A stretch of DNA of 64,000 bases from NCBI RefSeq assembly GCF_000143415.4, contig NW_003314261.1, forward strand, positions 1,608,097 through 1,672,096. The letters run 5' to 3'. Each line of letters begins with the position of its first letter. Position 1 is the first letter of the stretch. Positions 20,768-32,731 of the stretch are shown here, piece by piece. The position numbers were made by a program, and so were the translations under genes. This DNA is from Selaginella moellendorffii. Lineage: Eukaryota > Streptophyta > Lycopodiopsida > Selaginellales > Selaginellaceae. The notes beneath the pieces were generated by a model that ran no database searches, was not told the DNA's origin, and worked only from the letters and a program-made list of their open reading frames with translations.

Positions 20768-21792
20768 ATGGCAATCTCCGAGTCCTCTTCCGAGTCCGAC
20801 TTGGTTCTTTCGCCCATTCCAGGCTCCGTCTTCGCAACTGCATTTCACGAGCACGCTAGCGACATCGATGGGCAGCTCCTCCTCGACCCGTCGTTCGTCG
20901 AATCTGTTTTCGATGGTGATGGGATGCTCATCGATGGTTTCTACACCGATTCTAGCTTCGCTTCATTTCTCGCTCCCACTCCTGCACTGCAGCCGCAAAC
21001 TCTCTCGTCGCCTCTCAGCCTCAGCGATGAGAGCAGTAGCAGCCAGACTACTCTCGTCGAGGAGAACGGCCAGAACGTTCCTGTCAATCGCCAGCGCAGG
21101 CAGCGATCGGCGCGATCGCCCAAGTCGGGCCCGACGGAGAGGATGCTGGAAATCACACCGGACGAGCTCGCTTGCTACTATGCTATGCCCATCACGGAGG
21201 CGTCCAAGAAGCTCAAGGTCGGGCTCACGGTCCTCAAGAAGCGGTGCCGCGAGTTTGGGATCCCGCGCTGGCCGCATCGCAAGCTCAAGAGCCTGGATGG
21301 CCTCATTCACAATATACAGGTAACCATCGCGAGATCCTTTCTTCAACCCATGGGAAACGATGAAGAAAGGATCATTTCTTCATCCTGATTCCATTGATCC
21401 TTCTTTCATGCTTCTTTGATTTTTTTCTCGATTCCATCTTCATCCCTGTATGTTTCTCGATTCCATGGATCCTCTCCATGTTTCTCTTTCATGTTTCTTA
21501 TTCCATCTATCCTTTTCTTCATTCCTGTATGTTTCTCGATTCCATGGATCTTCTCCATCTTTTGATATGTTTCTCGCGTCTACAGGAGCTTTCCAAAGAG
21601 AGCCCGAGCTCGGGGAAGAAGAAATTCGAGGATGCGGTGAGCGAGCTCGAGGTGCAGAAACGGAATATGCAAGCAAACCCCGCGGTTGATCTGTCGGATG
21701 ACACAAAGAGGCTTCGCCAGGCATGCTTCAAGCAGAGCTACAAGCAGCGCCGACAAGCTCTTGCCAGGCTTGAGGAAGACGACGAAGAATAA
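20768..21792 (+). CDS. RWP-RK domain transcription factor (RKD-like)
   Basis: Exons 20768-21319 and 21586-21792 give 252 residues. The RWP-RK DNA-binding domain covers about residues 122-172: [50 protein letters not shown], quoted here only through its landmarks LxITxDELxxYYxMPI, KxLKVGLTxLKKxCRExGI and RWPHRK. The Ser-rich acidic N-terminus may activate transcription. The C-terminal helix after the domain ([27 protein letters not shown]) is coiled-coil-like. Short RWP-RK proteins without a PB1 domain are RKD type, which act in egg/gamete identity and nitrogen responses. The single 266-bp intron is far longer than its neighbours' and holds a repeated 26-bp block. Confidence 0.92.
21445..21550. 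repeat. Repeated block inside RWP-RK intron
   Basis: The block beginning CCTGTATGTTTCTCGATTCC occurs at about 21445-21471 and again at about 21525-21550, both followed by ATGGATC and a TCTCCAT. Partial copies of TTCCAT(G/C)(G/T)AT lie nearby. The repeats help explain the unusual intron length. Confidence 0.8.
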
Positions 21793-22179
21793 ACAAAGAG
21801 CTTGGGGTGTGTTTTTTTTCTTCTTCGTGGTTCTTTCTCAAGTAGTTATTTCAAATGTCCAAAACGAAACTCTCCGTGTGATGATTGTTAGAATGATTAG
21901 CACCAAGAACTACCAAACGAAGACAAGTAGCTACATTCTTGCGCGAAAGGTGACGTTACATTCCTTTCGTTCCGAGAGAGAGGAGATATTTAGGGCACGG
22001 AGTTTTAGGGCTCTGTTTTAGGGTTTTGCCGAAACGAGAAAAAGATCCTAGGCCGTATATATTCTTCTTTTAGGGCAGTCAGTGCCAGGGCGAGCGCAAG
22101 TAGGCGGCGACACACCGGCAAGCCTCCTGTGCGCTACTCGTTCCCCTCGCGCTCGCTAGCGGCGGCTAGGGTTTCAAGG

Positions 22180-23980
22180 ATGAGTGGCGAACAGGGCGCT
22201 GGAGGCGGCGGCAACGGCGGTGGCAAGGAGCAGCAGATTTCGGCCTTCTCGGTGGGGGATTTGGGCGGCGCGTTGCCTGGCGGCACTGGAAGTGAGTGTT
22301 CTTGGCTGGAATCCTCGAAATATTTTGCTCATTTTTGCTGTTTGTGGCAGCTTTCACCGCGGCGGACCGCGCGGGGCTCGTCAATGCGCTCAAGGTACGC
22401 TGTCCGGCACGGGATTTCTATGGTTGAGAATGGGAATGAAATTTCTTTATCAGGACAAACTCCAATATCTTGCTGGGCAGTCTTCAGGTTATGTGGAATC
22501 GCTGAGCCCGAAAGTGAAGAAGCGGGTCCAAGCACTGCAGGATTTGCAGGTTTGTGTTTTCATCGATGGGCTTTCTTTACCAATGGCTCTTTCACACAGA
22601 AACAACACGATGAGGTTGAGATGAAGTTTAGAGAGGAGAGGGCGATTTTGGAGGCAAAGTATCAGAAGCTTTATGCTCCCTTCTACGCGAAGGTATACTT
22701 TCTCAGTGGAAATGTCGACGAGACTTATTCTGTCCTGGTCACAGCGATTTGAAATTGTCACCGGTGCTGTGGATGTTGACGACAATAAGGGCGAGGCCGA
22801 AGCCGAAGCTAAGACCGAAGAAGGTTTGGCTAAGTTCCTTCTTTCACGGGTGTGTTCTTACCTTGTTTCTTCTTTGTCTATTGTAGAGAATGGGGTCCCG
22901 GAATTCTGGCTCACGGCTATGAAGTCCAATGAAGTTCTGGGCATGCAAGTGGGTATCTCTTTAGATTCACCACCTGGTTTGCTGACATTTCGATTTTTAG
23001 ATTACTGAACGAGACGAGGGAGCACTAAAGTTCCTGAAGGAGATTAAGTGGTGCAACTTGGAAAACCCGAAAGGGTTCCGTCTTGATTTTTACTTCGATA
23101 CCAATCCCTACTTCAGGAATTCAGTGGTAAGTTGTTTTGTGGAATTCGTTCTCCGGCAGTTGATGCTAACAAATGAAGCGAAACAGCTGAGCAAGACGTA
23201 CCACATGGTGGACGAGGACGAGCCTATCCTTGAGCGTGCTATCGGGTAGGATGTCGTGCTTTTCCTGTTGTTTCCCTGAAACAATGTTACAACAGGACGG
23301 AAATCGAGTGGCATGCCGGGAAGAATCTAACTCAGAAGATTTTGAAGAAGAAGCCAAAGAAGGGAGCGAAGAATACCAAGCCGGTCACAAAGACAGAACA
23401 GTGTGACAGCTTCTTCAACTTCTTCAGTCCGCCTCTAGTGCCAGACGACGATGACGACATCGATGCGACTGATGTAAGTTTTCGACTACGTACAGCACAT
23501 AATGCGGATATAACATTTCTCCTTTCCTCTCGTTTCCTTTCTTCGGTTTGACAGGCTGAACAACTGCAGGACTTGATGGAACAGGACTACGAGATTGGGT
23601 GAGTGAAAGTGAAAAGTCCGTTTTCTGGTCGTCGCTAAGCTCTGGTGCTATGCAACTACAGATCGACCATCAAGGAGAAGATTATTCCCCACGCAGTTTC
23701 GTGGTTCACTGGCGAGGCCTTGCAAGGGGACGAGTATGAAGACGTGGATGACGAGAACGACTCGGAAAGCGATGACGAGGAGGAGGACGATGAGGAGGAG
23801 GAGGATGAGGAGGACGAAGAGGAGGAAGACGAAGGAAGCGCACGCAAGGTAGAGTTTTGGTTTTCCTTATTCATCCATAGCTAAGATTCTTTGTCAATGT
23901 AGCCGGCGGCTCCTCGGACAAAGGCTGCGGTGAAGAAGCAGGCTAGTGGCGACCAGCCCCCAGAATGCAAGCAACAGTGA
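22180..23980 (+). CDS. NAP1: Nucleosome assembly protein 1 (histone H2A-H2B chaperone)
   Basis: Twelve exons sum to 1158 nt, 385 residues: 22180-22291, 22351-22394, 22454-22549, 22600-22692, 22745-22823, 22887-22948, 23001-23126, 23187-23245, 23296-23473, 23555-23598, 23662-23848, 23903-23980. The NAP domain is complete: the long dimerisation helix ([19 protein letters not shown]), [23 protein letters not shown]-like [59 protein letters not shown] and SFFNFFSPP. An acidic tail (EDEEEEDEG region) binds histones. The last four residues CKQQ form a CaaX box like that of plant NAP1 proteins that are farnesylated. It shuttles H2A-H2B and assembles nucleosomes. Confidence 0.97.
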
Positions 23981-24195
23981 CACACCGGTTGTCATCCTAC
24001 TCACAGGCAGTTTGGTATTTCCATTTGTTTTGGAGAGTCATGAAGTTTCTCGAATTTTTGTAGACGGCATCTATGTTTAAGTTCGATGATTTCTCTATGT
24101 TTGATGATCCAACTTCATTCAACAATTGCAAGAAACAAAATGGATTGATTGATTCTCAATCTATAGTAAAAACTTCCAAAACGAAGAGATCCACT

Positions 24196-24643
24196 CTACT
24201 CGAACAAGCTAAATCCCATGTCCTGTAAGGCGAGGCAATTCTTTGTGTTAGCGCGCAAGAGATGAGAAGGAAGCAACTTACGTCATCGGATTCCTCTTTC
24301 TCTTCTTCCTTTGGTGCTTCCTTGGCAGCCTCGGGGGCGGCGGCGGCGGAGGAGGCAGCGGGGGCAGCGGCCGCCACGGCCCCGCCAGCGCCGCCGCTGG
24401 GAACCGACGCAAACTTGTCCCTTCCCTCGGCGATTAGCTCCACAATGTCCTTGCCCTCGAGCTCGCTCATCAGATGCGAGAGCTTGGTCTCATCGGCCTC
24501 GGCTCCCACTGCGTTGGATCGTAAGATTCGTATTACCTATCGATCGATGGCTTACCTGATGAGAGGATCCCCTTGATGTCGTCCGAGGAGGGGCACTCGT
24601 TCCCGCCCAACACCGCGAGGAGATACGCCGCAATCAGCTTCAT
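24196..24643 (-). CDS. RPP2: 60S acidic ribosomal protein P2
   Basis: Exons 24556-24643, 24282-24508 and 24196-24222 give 113 residues. N-terminal P1/P2 helix domain: [19 protein letters not shown] and [18 protein letters not shown] flexible Ala/Pro/Gly hinge follows, then a Lys/Glu segment and the invariant stalk tail [12 protein letters not shown] that recruits GTPase translation factors. The start codon and length match the family. Upstream (24672-24707) are two telo-box-like AACCCTAAA / TTTAGGGTT motifs, common before ribosomal protein genes. Confidence 0.97.
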
Positions 24644-27473
24644 TGTTACCGGACGCCGCCTTCTTCCTTCTTGGAACCCTAAAACCTAGATGGAAGGTTT
24701 AGGGTTCGAATCTCAAGGGCAGTGTATCTGATGTGGCAAGTGGCGTGGCATTTTTCTTGCTGATGTGGCAAACACGTCTGCGAGTGACGTGCCATTCGCA
24801 CGTGTCTTACCACGTGACAGTGCGAGGAAGTGTGGGTCGGTCGCCGGCCAATCGAGTGCTGGTTGGGGCCGGCATGCCACGTGTCATGCTGTCTTTGTCT
24901 TTTGCTGTTTGAGACAACTTGTCGCTTGTGCTTTGATCTTCTTTCTTCGCTCGCAATCAGCTAAAGTTATCTAATGGAATGAAGCTTGGCTTGAGGAGAA
25001 AAAAATGTAGGGCTGGGCGGTTCTCTAATGCACTTTGCTATGATTCTACAAATCTAGAAAACGATAGATATCATGCAACCAAGCAAGATCGAAAAAAAAA
25101 TCCCCCAACATTGTTACCAAAGTTGATTTCTCTCTCCCCCATGCTTGAAAAGTTTCTCGAGATGGATGGGATTGACTCCTGGCCTATGGATCGTTCTTGT
25201 CACTTCCATACACCTATAGTCTCAAGGCGTAAGATTCCCTGGGAATATAACACGTCTTGTTTAAGCAAGAAAAATCACTCACACTGTCGGTTGTAAAGGC
25301 ATGCTGTCGGTTTTTGGGAGCGGGGGATCATTCATGGGTGGCATGAACCCTAAACTAGAAATATCTGCCATCTTTATGATGATTGTGAGAAGCTTCTTCC
25401 TTCAATCCCATGGAGACGCAAAGCCCCCCAAGGTGATAGATACGTACACGAATACACCTGAGAATCTCAAAGGAATACTTATACAGCGAGAGAGACGCCT
25501 GTGGGCCACGGGATTTATGGACCTCTTTGATGTGTGCATTATAACCAACCCACCACCCAATTGATATGAATGGACACATTATGGCTAAGCTTTGGTTGCT
25601 TTTCAGTTGGTACGGAAAACCTTTGATCAAATGCTTCCTTTTTGTTTGGGAGTGTTAAAATTCACAAGGTTGGTTTGGTTGGTATTTCATGGATGGGCCA
25701 CTTGACATATCATGGGGCCCATTCTCCGTCACGCGCAGCGTTTGGAGGACCCACGTTTCAACGGGGTGGCCAGTTTTACGTGTACGGTACATATGGGAAT
25801 ATGCACGGGAATCTTTTCTTGTTTTCTCCTTTTCTTTTGGCGTGTGGAGCCCAAATGTTATGGCATGATTCCCCCCCTCTCTCTTTCCCATTCTTGGAGC
25901 TAGCTAGATCGAAGTTGTGGAGAAAAGTTGGTATCCACAGACTTTATAAGAAGGTTGTGGAGAAAGGGGCGCACAAAGCAGCGTTGGAAAATATAATGTT
26001 CTTTTGATCTCCGCCGCGTTGTCCAACAGTCAAGTTGCTGCCCCCTTTTTTTGCCCTTATTTTTTTCTTAAAAGATTTCCATCTATTTAAATCCTTTAGC
26101 GCCCGAAAAAGCATAGAATGGAAACATTGGATGAATGAATCGGAATATTGTTGTTGACTAATAGAAGGACTTGTTTCTTGTATATTGACAGGGGCCAACT
26201 TGGCAGTGAATGAGTGCCATGGATCTGATCATTTCATATCGCGTAAGGTAATTTCTTTATTTCCAATGAGATTGTTAGGGAGATCCCACACTCAAATGAT
26301 GAAACCAAAGTGTTTGGGGCAGATGACTTCGCCCAAGAGATTTAAAAGTCAGCTCTAAACATTCCCTTCACGGGAAATTAGGGCAAACGGACAATTTTGA
26401 ATATGAAACTCGCGCCGGAATTCAAATATTTAAATTCAAATTCTTCGCCTAAATTCTAGGGCTCAATTCTTTCTTTGTTGCTTGCTGGGAGAACGGGGGA
26501 CCCGCGGAATTGTGTGGCCAATTCGCTCATTGTAAAGCATGATATCGAAAATGACCCGTCCACCCCCTCTCCGGGCTCTGGGTCTCTTTACACACGCCCT
26601 TTGCCAAAGACCCCGTCTTGCAATTCCTCTTCGGGTATGTGCTTCGGACCCCACGCCAAACCGACCACTCACTTTACTCGCCGAGGACGCACAATTTGGA
26701 CGCGTGGCGGGGCTGTGGCCGTCGGATGGACGATCCTACGCTACTCATTGCTTCGCCGTCCACCGTTCACCCCTTTCCGCCATCGCCGATACCTTCTTAT
26801 AATGTTCTTCGCGCTCGTTTCGTGTTGATTTTTGTCCAGGCTCTCGCTCGATCAATCGCATTTCATCCCAAGGTTCTTTTGATTTTTTTCTTTCGTTCTC
26901 GTTTGGTTTCGTTCTTGGTTCTTCGTGGTTCTTTCTCTTTTGATCGACGAGCATTCATTTCGGCCATTTTTTTCTTTTGATTTGTTCCTTTTTCTGGGAT
27001 TTTAAACTTGGATCGTCGAGGGAGCGTGGCGACCCCTTGTGTTTCTTTTTCTCGCCGTGCTTGGCGTTGCAACCACCGTCAAGTTTAGCTCGTTCATTCT
27101 TTGGGTCGTGCTCAGCTCAGCACATATTAGTTTTTCTTCGCATGCGTGGCGCCACAATCTTTGGGATCAAGCGATCACTCTCATTTCCCTCTCGAAGGCC
27201 AATTCACAAGCTATACAACGCAAGCAAGGACGAGTTCTTCTCTCCCGGAATTCTTACCTTCTTCGACTTCTAAGATCCAATCTCTCGCTCTCGCCGATTT
27301 TTATAAACTTTTGTGGAATCGTCTACTGCATGAAAGCTGGGTCAACCGATCGATTTCTTGTGCTTCATTGATTGGAATTAAAATGGAGAGCAACAAATCT
27401 GTCCAGAAAGGCTAGTCTCCCGCGAACTTCTCATGGATATACCCAAGTTTTCATCTTTTTTCCTCTTGCAGAT
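24644..27473. other. Intergenic: P2 promoter, then a stretch without supported genes
   Basis: 24670-24710 holds telo-box-like motifs in the P2 promoter. 24725-24900 holds several ACGTG/CACGTG cores and repeated ATGTGGCAA. 24980-26450 shows only short frames with no recognisable protein. 26460-27470 is the GC-richer, T-tract-rich upstream region of the next NAC gene, where 100-130 codon frames exist on both strands but none looks coding. An intron in the NAC 5' UTR ending with the CTCTTGCAG just before the start at 27474 is possible. Confidence 0.5.
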
Positions 27474-28746
27474 ATGTCATCAAGCATCCAACTCAGTGGA
27501 ACTTCTTCTGTTCCTCCTGGCTTTCGATTTCATCCCACCGACGAAGAACTCGTGGGTTACTACTTGGCCAAGAAAGTAGCCGCGAGCAAAATTGATTTGG
27601 ATGTCATCCGCGAGATCGACTTGTACAAGCTGGAGCCATGGGATCTTCAAGGTAAGACGGTCATCCCTCAAGCTTCTCATTTCGGGAAAAAAAAAACCGT
27701 TCTTTGGAAGTCTTTGCGTTCTAAATGTCTCTTCTCTCACTGCCATCGATGAATTGCGTTTGCCACACACAGAACGGTGCCGAATTGGCTCCGCGGAGCA
27801 GCACGAGTGGTACTTCTTCAGCCACAAAGACAAGAAATACCCGACCGGGACGAGGACCAACAGAGCCACCGGTGCAGGATTTTGGAAGGCCACTGGGCGA
27901 GACAAGCCAATCTTTGCTCGCGTCTCCAAATTGATCGGCATGAGGAAGACGCTGGTTTTCTACAAAGGTCGAGCTCCAAACGGGCAGAAATCGGACTGGA
28001 TAATGCACGAGTATCGCCTGGAGGATGATATCAACAACACTGCAACAAACGTAAGCTAAAAAAATGAGAGAGAGAGAGAGAGAGAAGAAGAAGAAGAAAC
28101 TTTAGATATGATTCACCGTGTCAATTGTGTGATCGCTTCTCTCACTCTTATTTTGCAATGGCAGGAAGAAGGCTGGGTGGTCTGCCGAGTTTTCAGGAAA
28201 CGCAACGTTGTCAAGAAGCCGAGCAGTGACTTCGACGGGGCCTGCTGCTACGATCCGGAAGAAAATATGGACAAGATGTATAGCAGCAACAGCAGTTTTG
28301 TCAAGCAAGAGTTGGAGAGCGCCGGTATCTACTTCCCATTTGCGTTTGATCACTCGCTGCCGCACCTCGAGAGCCCCAAGAGAGCAAGCCCCATGAGCTA
28401 CAATCCTCCTCCGGAAGATCACGAGCACCACCACGATTTGATCAAAGCTTCCTCCTACATCGACAACGAGCTAGAAGAACTGGTCCACAAGACGTTCAGT
28501 GGCGGCGGAACACAGGCCCCGGCAGAGACTAGCTTTCATGGTTTCAGCGAGGAAATGGTGCCGGCATCCTGGGAGGATCCCGAGAGAATGCTCTCGTCCC
28601 AAGTGGCTGGAGTTCACGAGGACGAGTTCTCGAAAGAATCACGGCTGGGCAACTTGGACAGTCTGGTGGAACGCATGAACAGGGGGCAGCAGCTGCAGCA
28701 GCCAGATTACTCGTATGATGTTGATCTCTGGGGATTTACCAGGTAG
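27474..28746 (+). CDS. NAC transcription factor, VND/NST/SMB type
   Basis: Exons 27474-27651, 27773-28050 and 28165-28746 give 345 residues. NAC subdomains A-E are complete: [92 protein letters not shown] and [14 protein letters not shown]. The [10 protein letters not shown] ending and the two intron positions match the VNS group (VND, NST, SMB), which controls water-conducting cell and secondary-wall differentiation. The C-terminus ends in a tryptophan-containing WGF motif typical of the activation region of this group. Intron 2 holds a GA/GAA repeat. Confidence 0.93.
28066..28098. repeat. (GA)n-(GAA)n microsatellite in NAC intron 2
   Basis: About ten GA units followed by about four GAA units between the splice donor at 28051 and the last NAC exon. 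Confidence 0.9.
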
Positions 28747-31700
28747 CCCGCGGATTACATCACACAGGCCTGGATACTTTCTCTCTCCCCACTTCATCCA
28801 GTCGATCGATGAATCGAGCTTGTTTCTTTCTTGAAGAGATGGACGAACTTCGTGCTGGTGGTTACTTATTATACTTTTCTCGACAAAACAGGTACCTTCC
28901 CATCCAGTTTGCTGGCTTTTGTTACGCCCTCCTCTCCGTTTCTCTTCTTTCGGTGGTTTCCTGGATTTCAGAGAGAGCCTGGAAGTGAATGAAACGAACG
29001 CTGTTTTCTGTCCTGCGCTGTGGATCTCTTCCATATTATTATTATTATCAATATGTGATTATATTTTTATGACTAATTCAGCAATTGATCATGGTCAGTT
29101 TATATTCGTCCTTGAAGCATGAGATACTTGTAAAGGTACTTAGCCAGGAGCGGTACAGCATAGATTTATTAACTTTTTATTCATAGATTTAAATATATCT
29201 AGAAAAAATTTAGTAAATTGCAGTGTGGTACAGCGCTGTGGTAGGCCAAGAAAGGCAAAAACTGGTAGCAGCAAAGGAAGAAGAAAAGAAAAGAATGAAA
29301 AAGAATTTCTTGAAGTGGTAGTATGATTGAATTCGAGGCAGAGGTCAGCGTCATGCGGTGGGAGTTTGTCGATTGACACGGTTTGATGATGGCAGCCTCC
29401 AAAACTAAAAACCCCACATTACTTTTTAACCTCCACCACCTTTTGTATAAAAGATTAGGTTTTCTTCCTTTAAGCTGGCTAATGTTTCCAAAGTATCAGC
29501 ACTGCTTTGCAGGCTTTGGGCATGCAAGAGACAAAGCCCTGCGCATGGCCTGGGAAGTGTCATATATTTATCGCTCTATAGCTCATGTTTTCAATCAGAT
29601 TGTCTATGTATATATATTATAGACCCCTTTGTATATGTACTATTGCTCTTTTTTAATCCGTGCAGATCTTAGACGATGCTGATGATGACGAGCGAGCTCT
29701 TCGCGTGCATTTGCCATGTGCAAAAGCAGCACTCCCAGCGATCGATCGAATGGATTAGCAGTAACTTCCCCAAAAGCTGCGGTGCGATCTCTATAATAGA
29801 CACGATGATTCATCAAGGTCACGGGAAGCACTAGTAGTTCTTGTTCTTGCAGGCCACGCCGATTGCTTCTCTCCCATTTTCTTGTTCCTGTTGTGAACAC
29901 CGGACAAAAGGTGTCAATGTGGCAGAGAGACAAACTTCTCTGGAATCTAAGCTTGCCTGTCAGTTTTCTTCCAGACTTGGCTGTTCGAAACCATCGCAGC
30001 GATCAGAACCTGTCGTCTCAACCTTCACACTTTGCTGGGACAGGCTTTTCATTCCAGAGTGTCTGCTTCTTCCAAGTTTCCTATTAACAAAGTCCTTCAG
30101 GAATGAGAAGCTTCTAAACAAGATTTCCTGGAAGCTCACATTGGACGATCAGATTTATGATGTCGACCAAGTAGATACCAGGCAACTTTTTACAGAAACC
30201 AAACCTGAAAAATTCTTTGCTTCCTTCCGTGGGTTGATCCGTGGATTTGTAATGTAATGTGCTGAATGATGTTCTTGAAACAATGAGCTACAACCATCAA
30301 CAAAAGAAGCCAACTTTAGGCATAGTGTAGAGCCATGTTTTAACGTAAGAAACAATGAGAGTTTGTGAAACTTGTAGCAGCTAACTCTTCTGTTTCCTTC
30401 CTTCAAGAGGGATAAGGTCTCATTGCCAAAGTGAAGGATGGGACCCAAATCTACCTCTCTTTCATTATTAACCTATGGTGACCAAATTTTCCTCAGGTAA
30501 AATATACATACAGAAGACCTCTACATAATCTTATTTTGGATGGTTGTTCTTCCTGGCTATGCGGATGCGCGTCCTTGGGCAATTTCCTGATCTTGTTACG
30601 TGTACGAACGCATTAAACTGCACAGCATTTTGGTAATTGCTCAGATACTAGAACTACCTCAATAGTGCTCATCTCAATAGCTTTGCTGTAGACTGTGGCA
30701 TGGTTCTTATGCCAAACGGAACACATCAGAACTCAAGAAGACAAGGTGAAGAGAGTTAAAATCAATTAGACGACTTGATTTGGGCACAACAAGATTAGCA
30801 TGAACAAATGATATTTTTTGCATATAGTGTTTTTTATTGGATGTATTCCATCGTTCAATCCATTTGATTATTATTATAGTATTTATTGAAGTATTTTCCT
30901 TGAATATACAAAAACCACATATGTATATGTGTGTGTATATATATATATATATATGGAAAGAGAGGGTCTTACCAAGAATCACATATGCTGCATTGAGGCA
31001 GGAGATAGAGGAAGATCTTGTGGATACATTACCAGTGGTCTTTGGATTTTGGGGAAGGGGAAGCTATGGAGATTAGGAGAAATCAAATGGATTAAAAATT
31101 ACTATTCGAGACGTCGTTGTACCTTGATTTTGAAGTTTCTTAAAGACTAACATTTTCGGAGAAAAAGGTAAAAGATGAACTAATTTTAAGTTACCTATAT
31201 ATTTATAGAAAAACCGTAGGTGAAGATTCAATCAAGTTTTACAACTGGAGTTTGATGATGATTTAAAATGAATATGCCATTATACCCTTTAAAACCCTAA
31301 ATCCGACATTGCTGGACTCTCCAAACACTCATGCTGCTTCTGTAGATGGACACATTTCCTATGTCTAGCTACTCTTTCGTATCCTAGATTGAAACATATG
31401 GTTGTATGTGCTTCTTTGGCTATCGAAGGTTTTTTCTTCCATCAGGAGAATGGATTGATCAAACTTGAGGCTCATGGATTCGAATCAATTGGTAAGCTTT
31501 TTTTCTTATTCTCAGCTAAAACATTCACTATAGATACAAAGGTTGTGAGGGTGTTTGAGGCTCCCACCACATTTCTAGACACGCTCGATCTTCTCACAAG
31601 CTTGAGTAGTAACGAGGAGGCTAGGCACGGGATCCAAATCCTGGGAGCAAAAATGTCCACACTCGCCTTGTCTAAAAAACCAATGCACACAGAAGGTTTG

Positions 31701-32731
31701 AGAAAAGAATGGTTCGCTGTTGCAGCCGATGCAAACCAGAATTCCTATCGTCTAGTGACACCAATTACCTTGATGCTCACTCATTCCATGGGAAAAAAAA
31801 CCTATAGTCAATCACATAGCACACTGGAGATATAAGTTAGGTACTTCACTAATTTTCTTATTGACTACCCTTACGAACTCAGGCATGTCTATGGTGCATA
31901 AGGTAACGATAAAAAACAAGAAAACTATTTGTAAGTAGAAAACTTAAGCATTCCTTTGCAGTTTGCAGTTAATCTTTGTCTCCCAGGACTGTCTTCTTTG
32001 GCATCTGCGTCCTGTGAAGATCATCAAAGGCGCATGTCTCTAGAAGCTCTTCAGCACCAGAAACTCTGTCCAGTCGATTGTGCGAATCTCCTATGGATCC
32101 TAGCGACAATGACGAGTGTAAGTTGTTCTATTCTCTTTTGCTTCATTTTCAGTTTTTTTTCTCTCAAGAAGGTACCATCTCTATCATTGAGGCAGCTGAA
32201 GGCATCCTTGCGTGTCATGGACAAATATGCGTTTCCAGACGATGAGAAGCAAGTTCCTTAATGTTCAATTTATTTCTTTTTCTTTGTTGCCGAGTTGTTT
32301 CTTTGGAGCGATGATACAAGTGTAAGTTCTTGTCAGCTTTGTTTCTTTTAGATCATTGCTACATTCTCAGAAGACGAGATATACTCAAGAAGAAGCTACC
32401 CAAGCTTATGACATTACTGCTGCCTCAACATGCTTGAACGAGATCAACAGCATGGTTGCAACGCTTCCAGGATGAGGAGCACCAGTGATTAAAAGTGGAA
32501 ATTACAAGCCAAAATTCCTAGAAAATAAAAGCATTGTTGCTAATTATAATGCTTTTTTAAATAAAATTTAAAAAAAAACAAACGATGCCATTCCAAGTTT
32601 TCCAAGGACACGTGGACGGATGGGGTTCGACGATAACGCTGGGCCATCGAGGCCGCTCTTACATGCTGCGTCTAAAGCCCGGGGCCTCGCCACTCTTTCT
32701 CCTCGTCGAGGCGCTCATACCCTAGGCGGCC
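28747..32731. other. Gene-poor stretch with weak coding traces
   Basis: Up to 31.3 kb no gene is recognised. A (TG)n-(TA)n microsatellite lies at 30921-30955. From 31389 to about 32475 several plus-strand frames read protein-like: VVRVFEAPTTFLDTLDLLTS, then SLEALQHQKLCPVDCANLLW, then TQEEATQAYDITAASTCLNE near a stop. They could be joined by small introns, but no frame-consistent gene and no family could be assigned, so this may be a decayed gene. 32540-32620 is AT-rich. Confidence 0.35.

Noticed and set aside
23656-23874. Antisense poly-Ser frame opposite NAP1
   Set aside because: It is the complement of the acidic GAG/GAC tail of NAP1.
24697-24715. GGTTCGAATCT, resembling a tRNA B-box
   Set aside because: No A-box or acceptor stem at the right distance; it lies in the P2 promoter next to a telo-box.
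26475-27371. Several 100-120 codon frames upstream of the NAC gene
   Set aside because: Present on both strands in overlapping frames, T-tract-rich, without any domain; better explained as promoter and 5' UTR.
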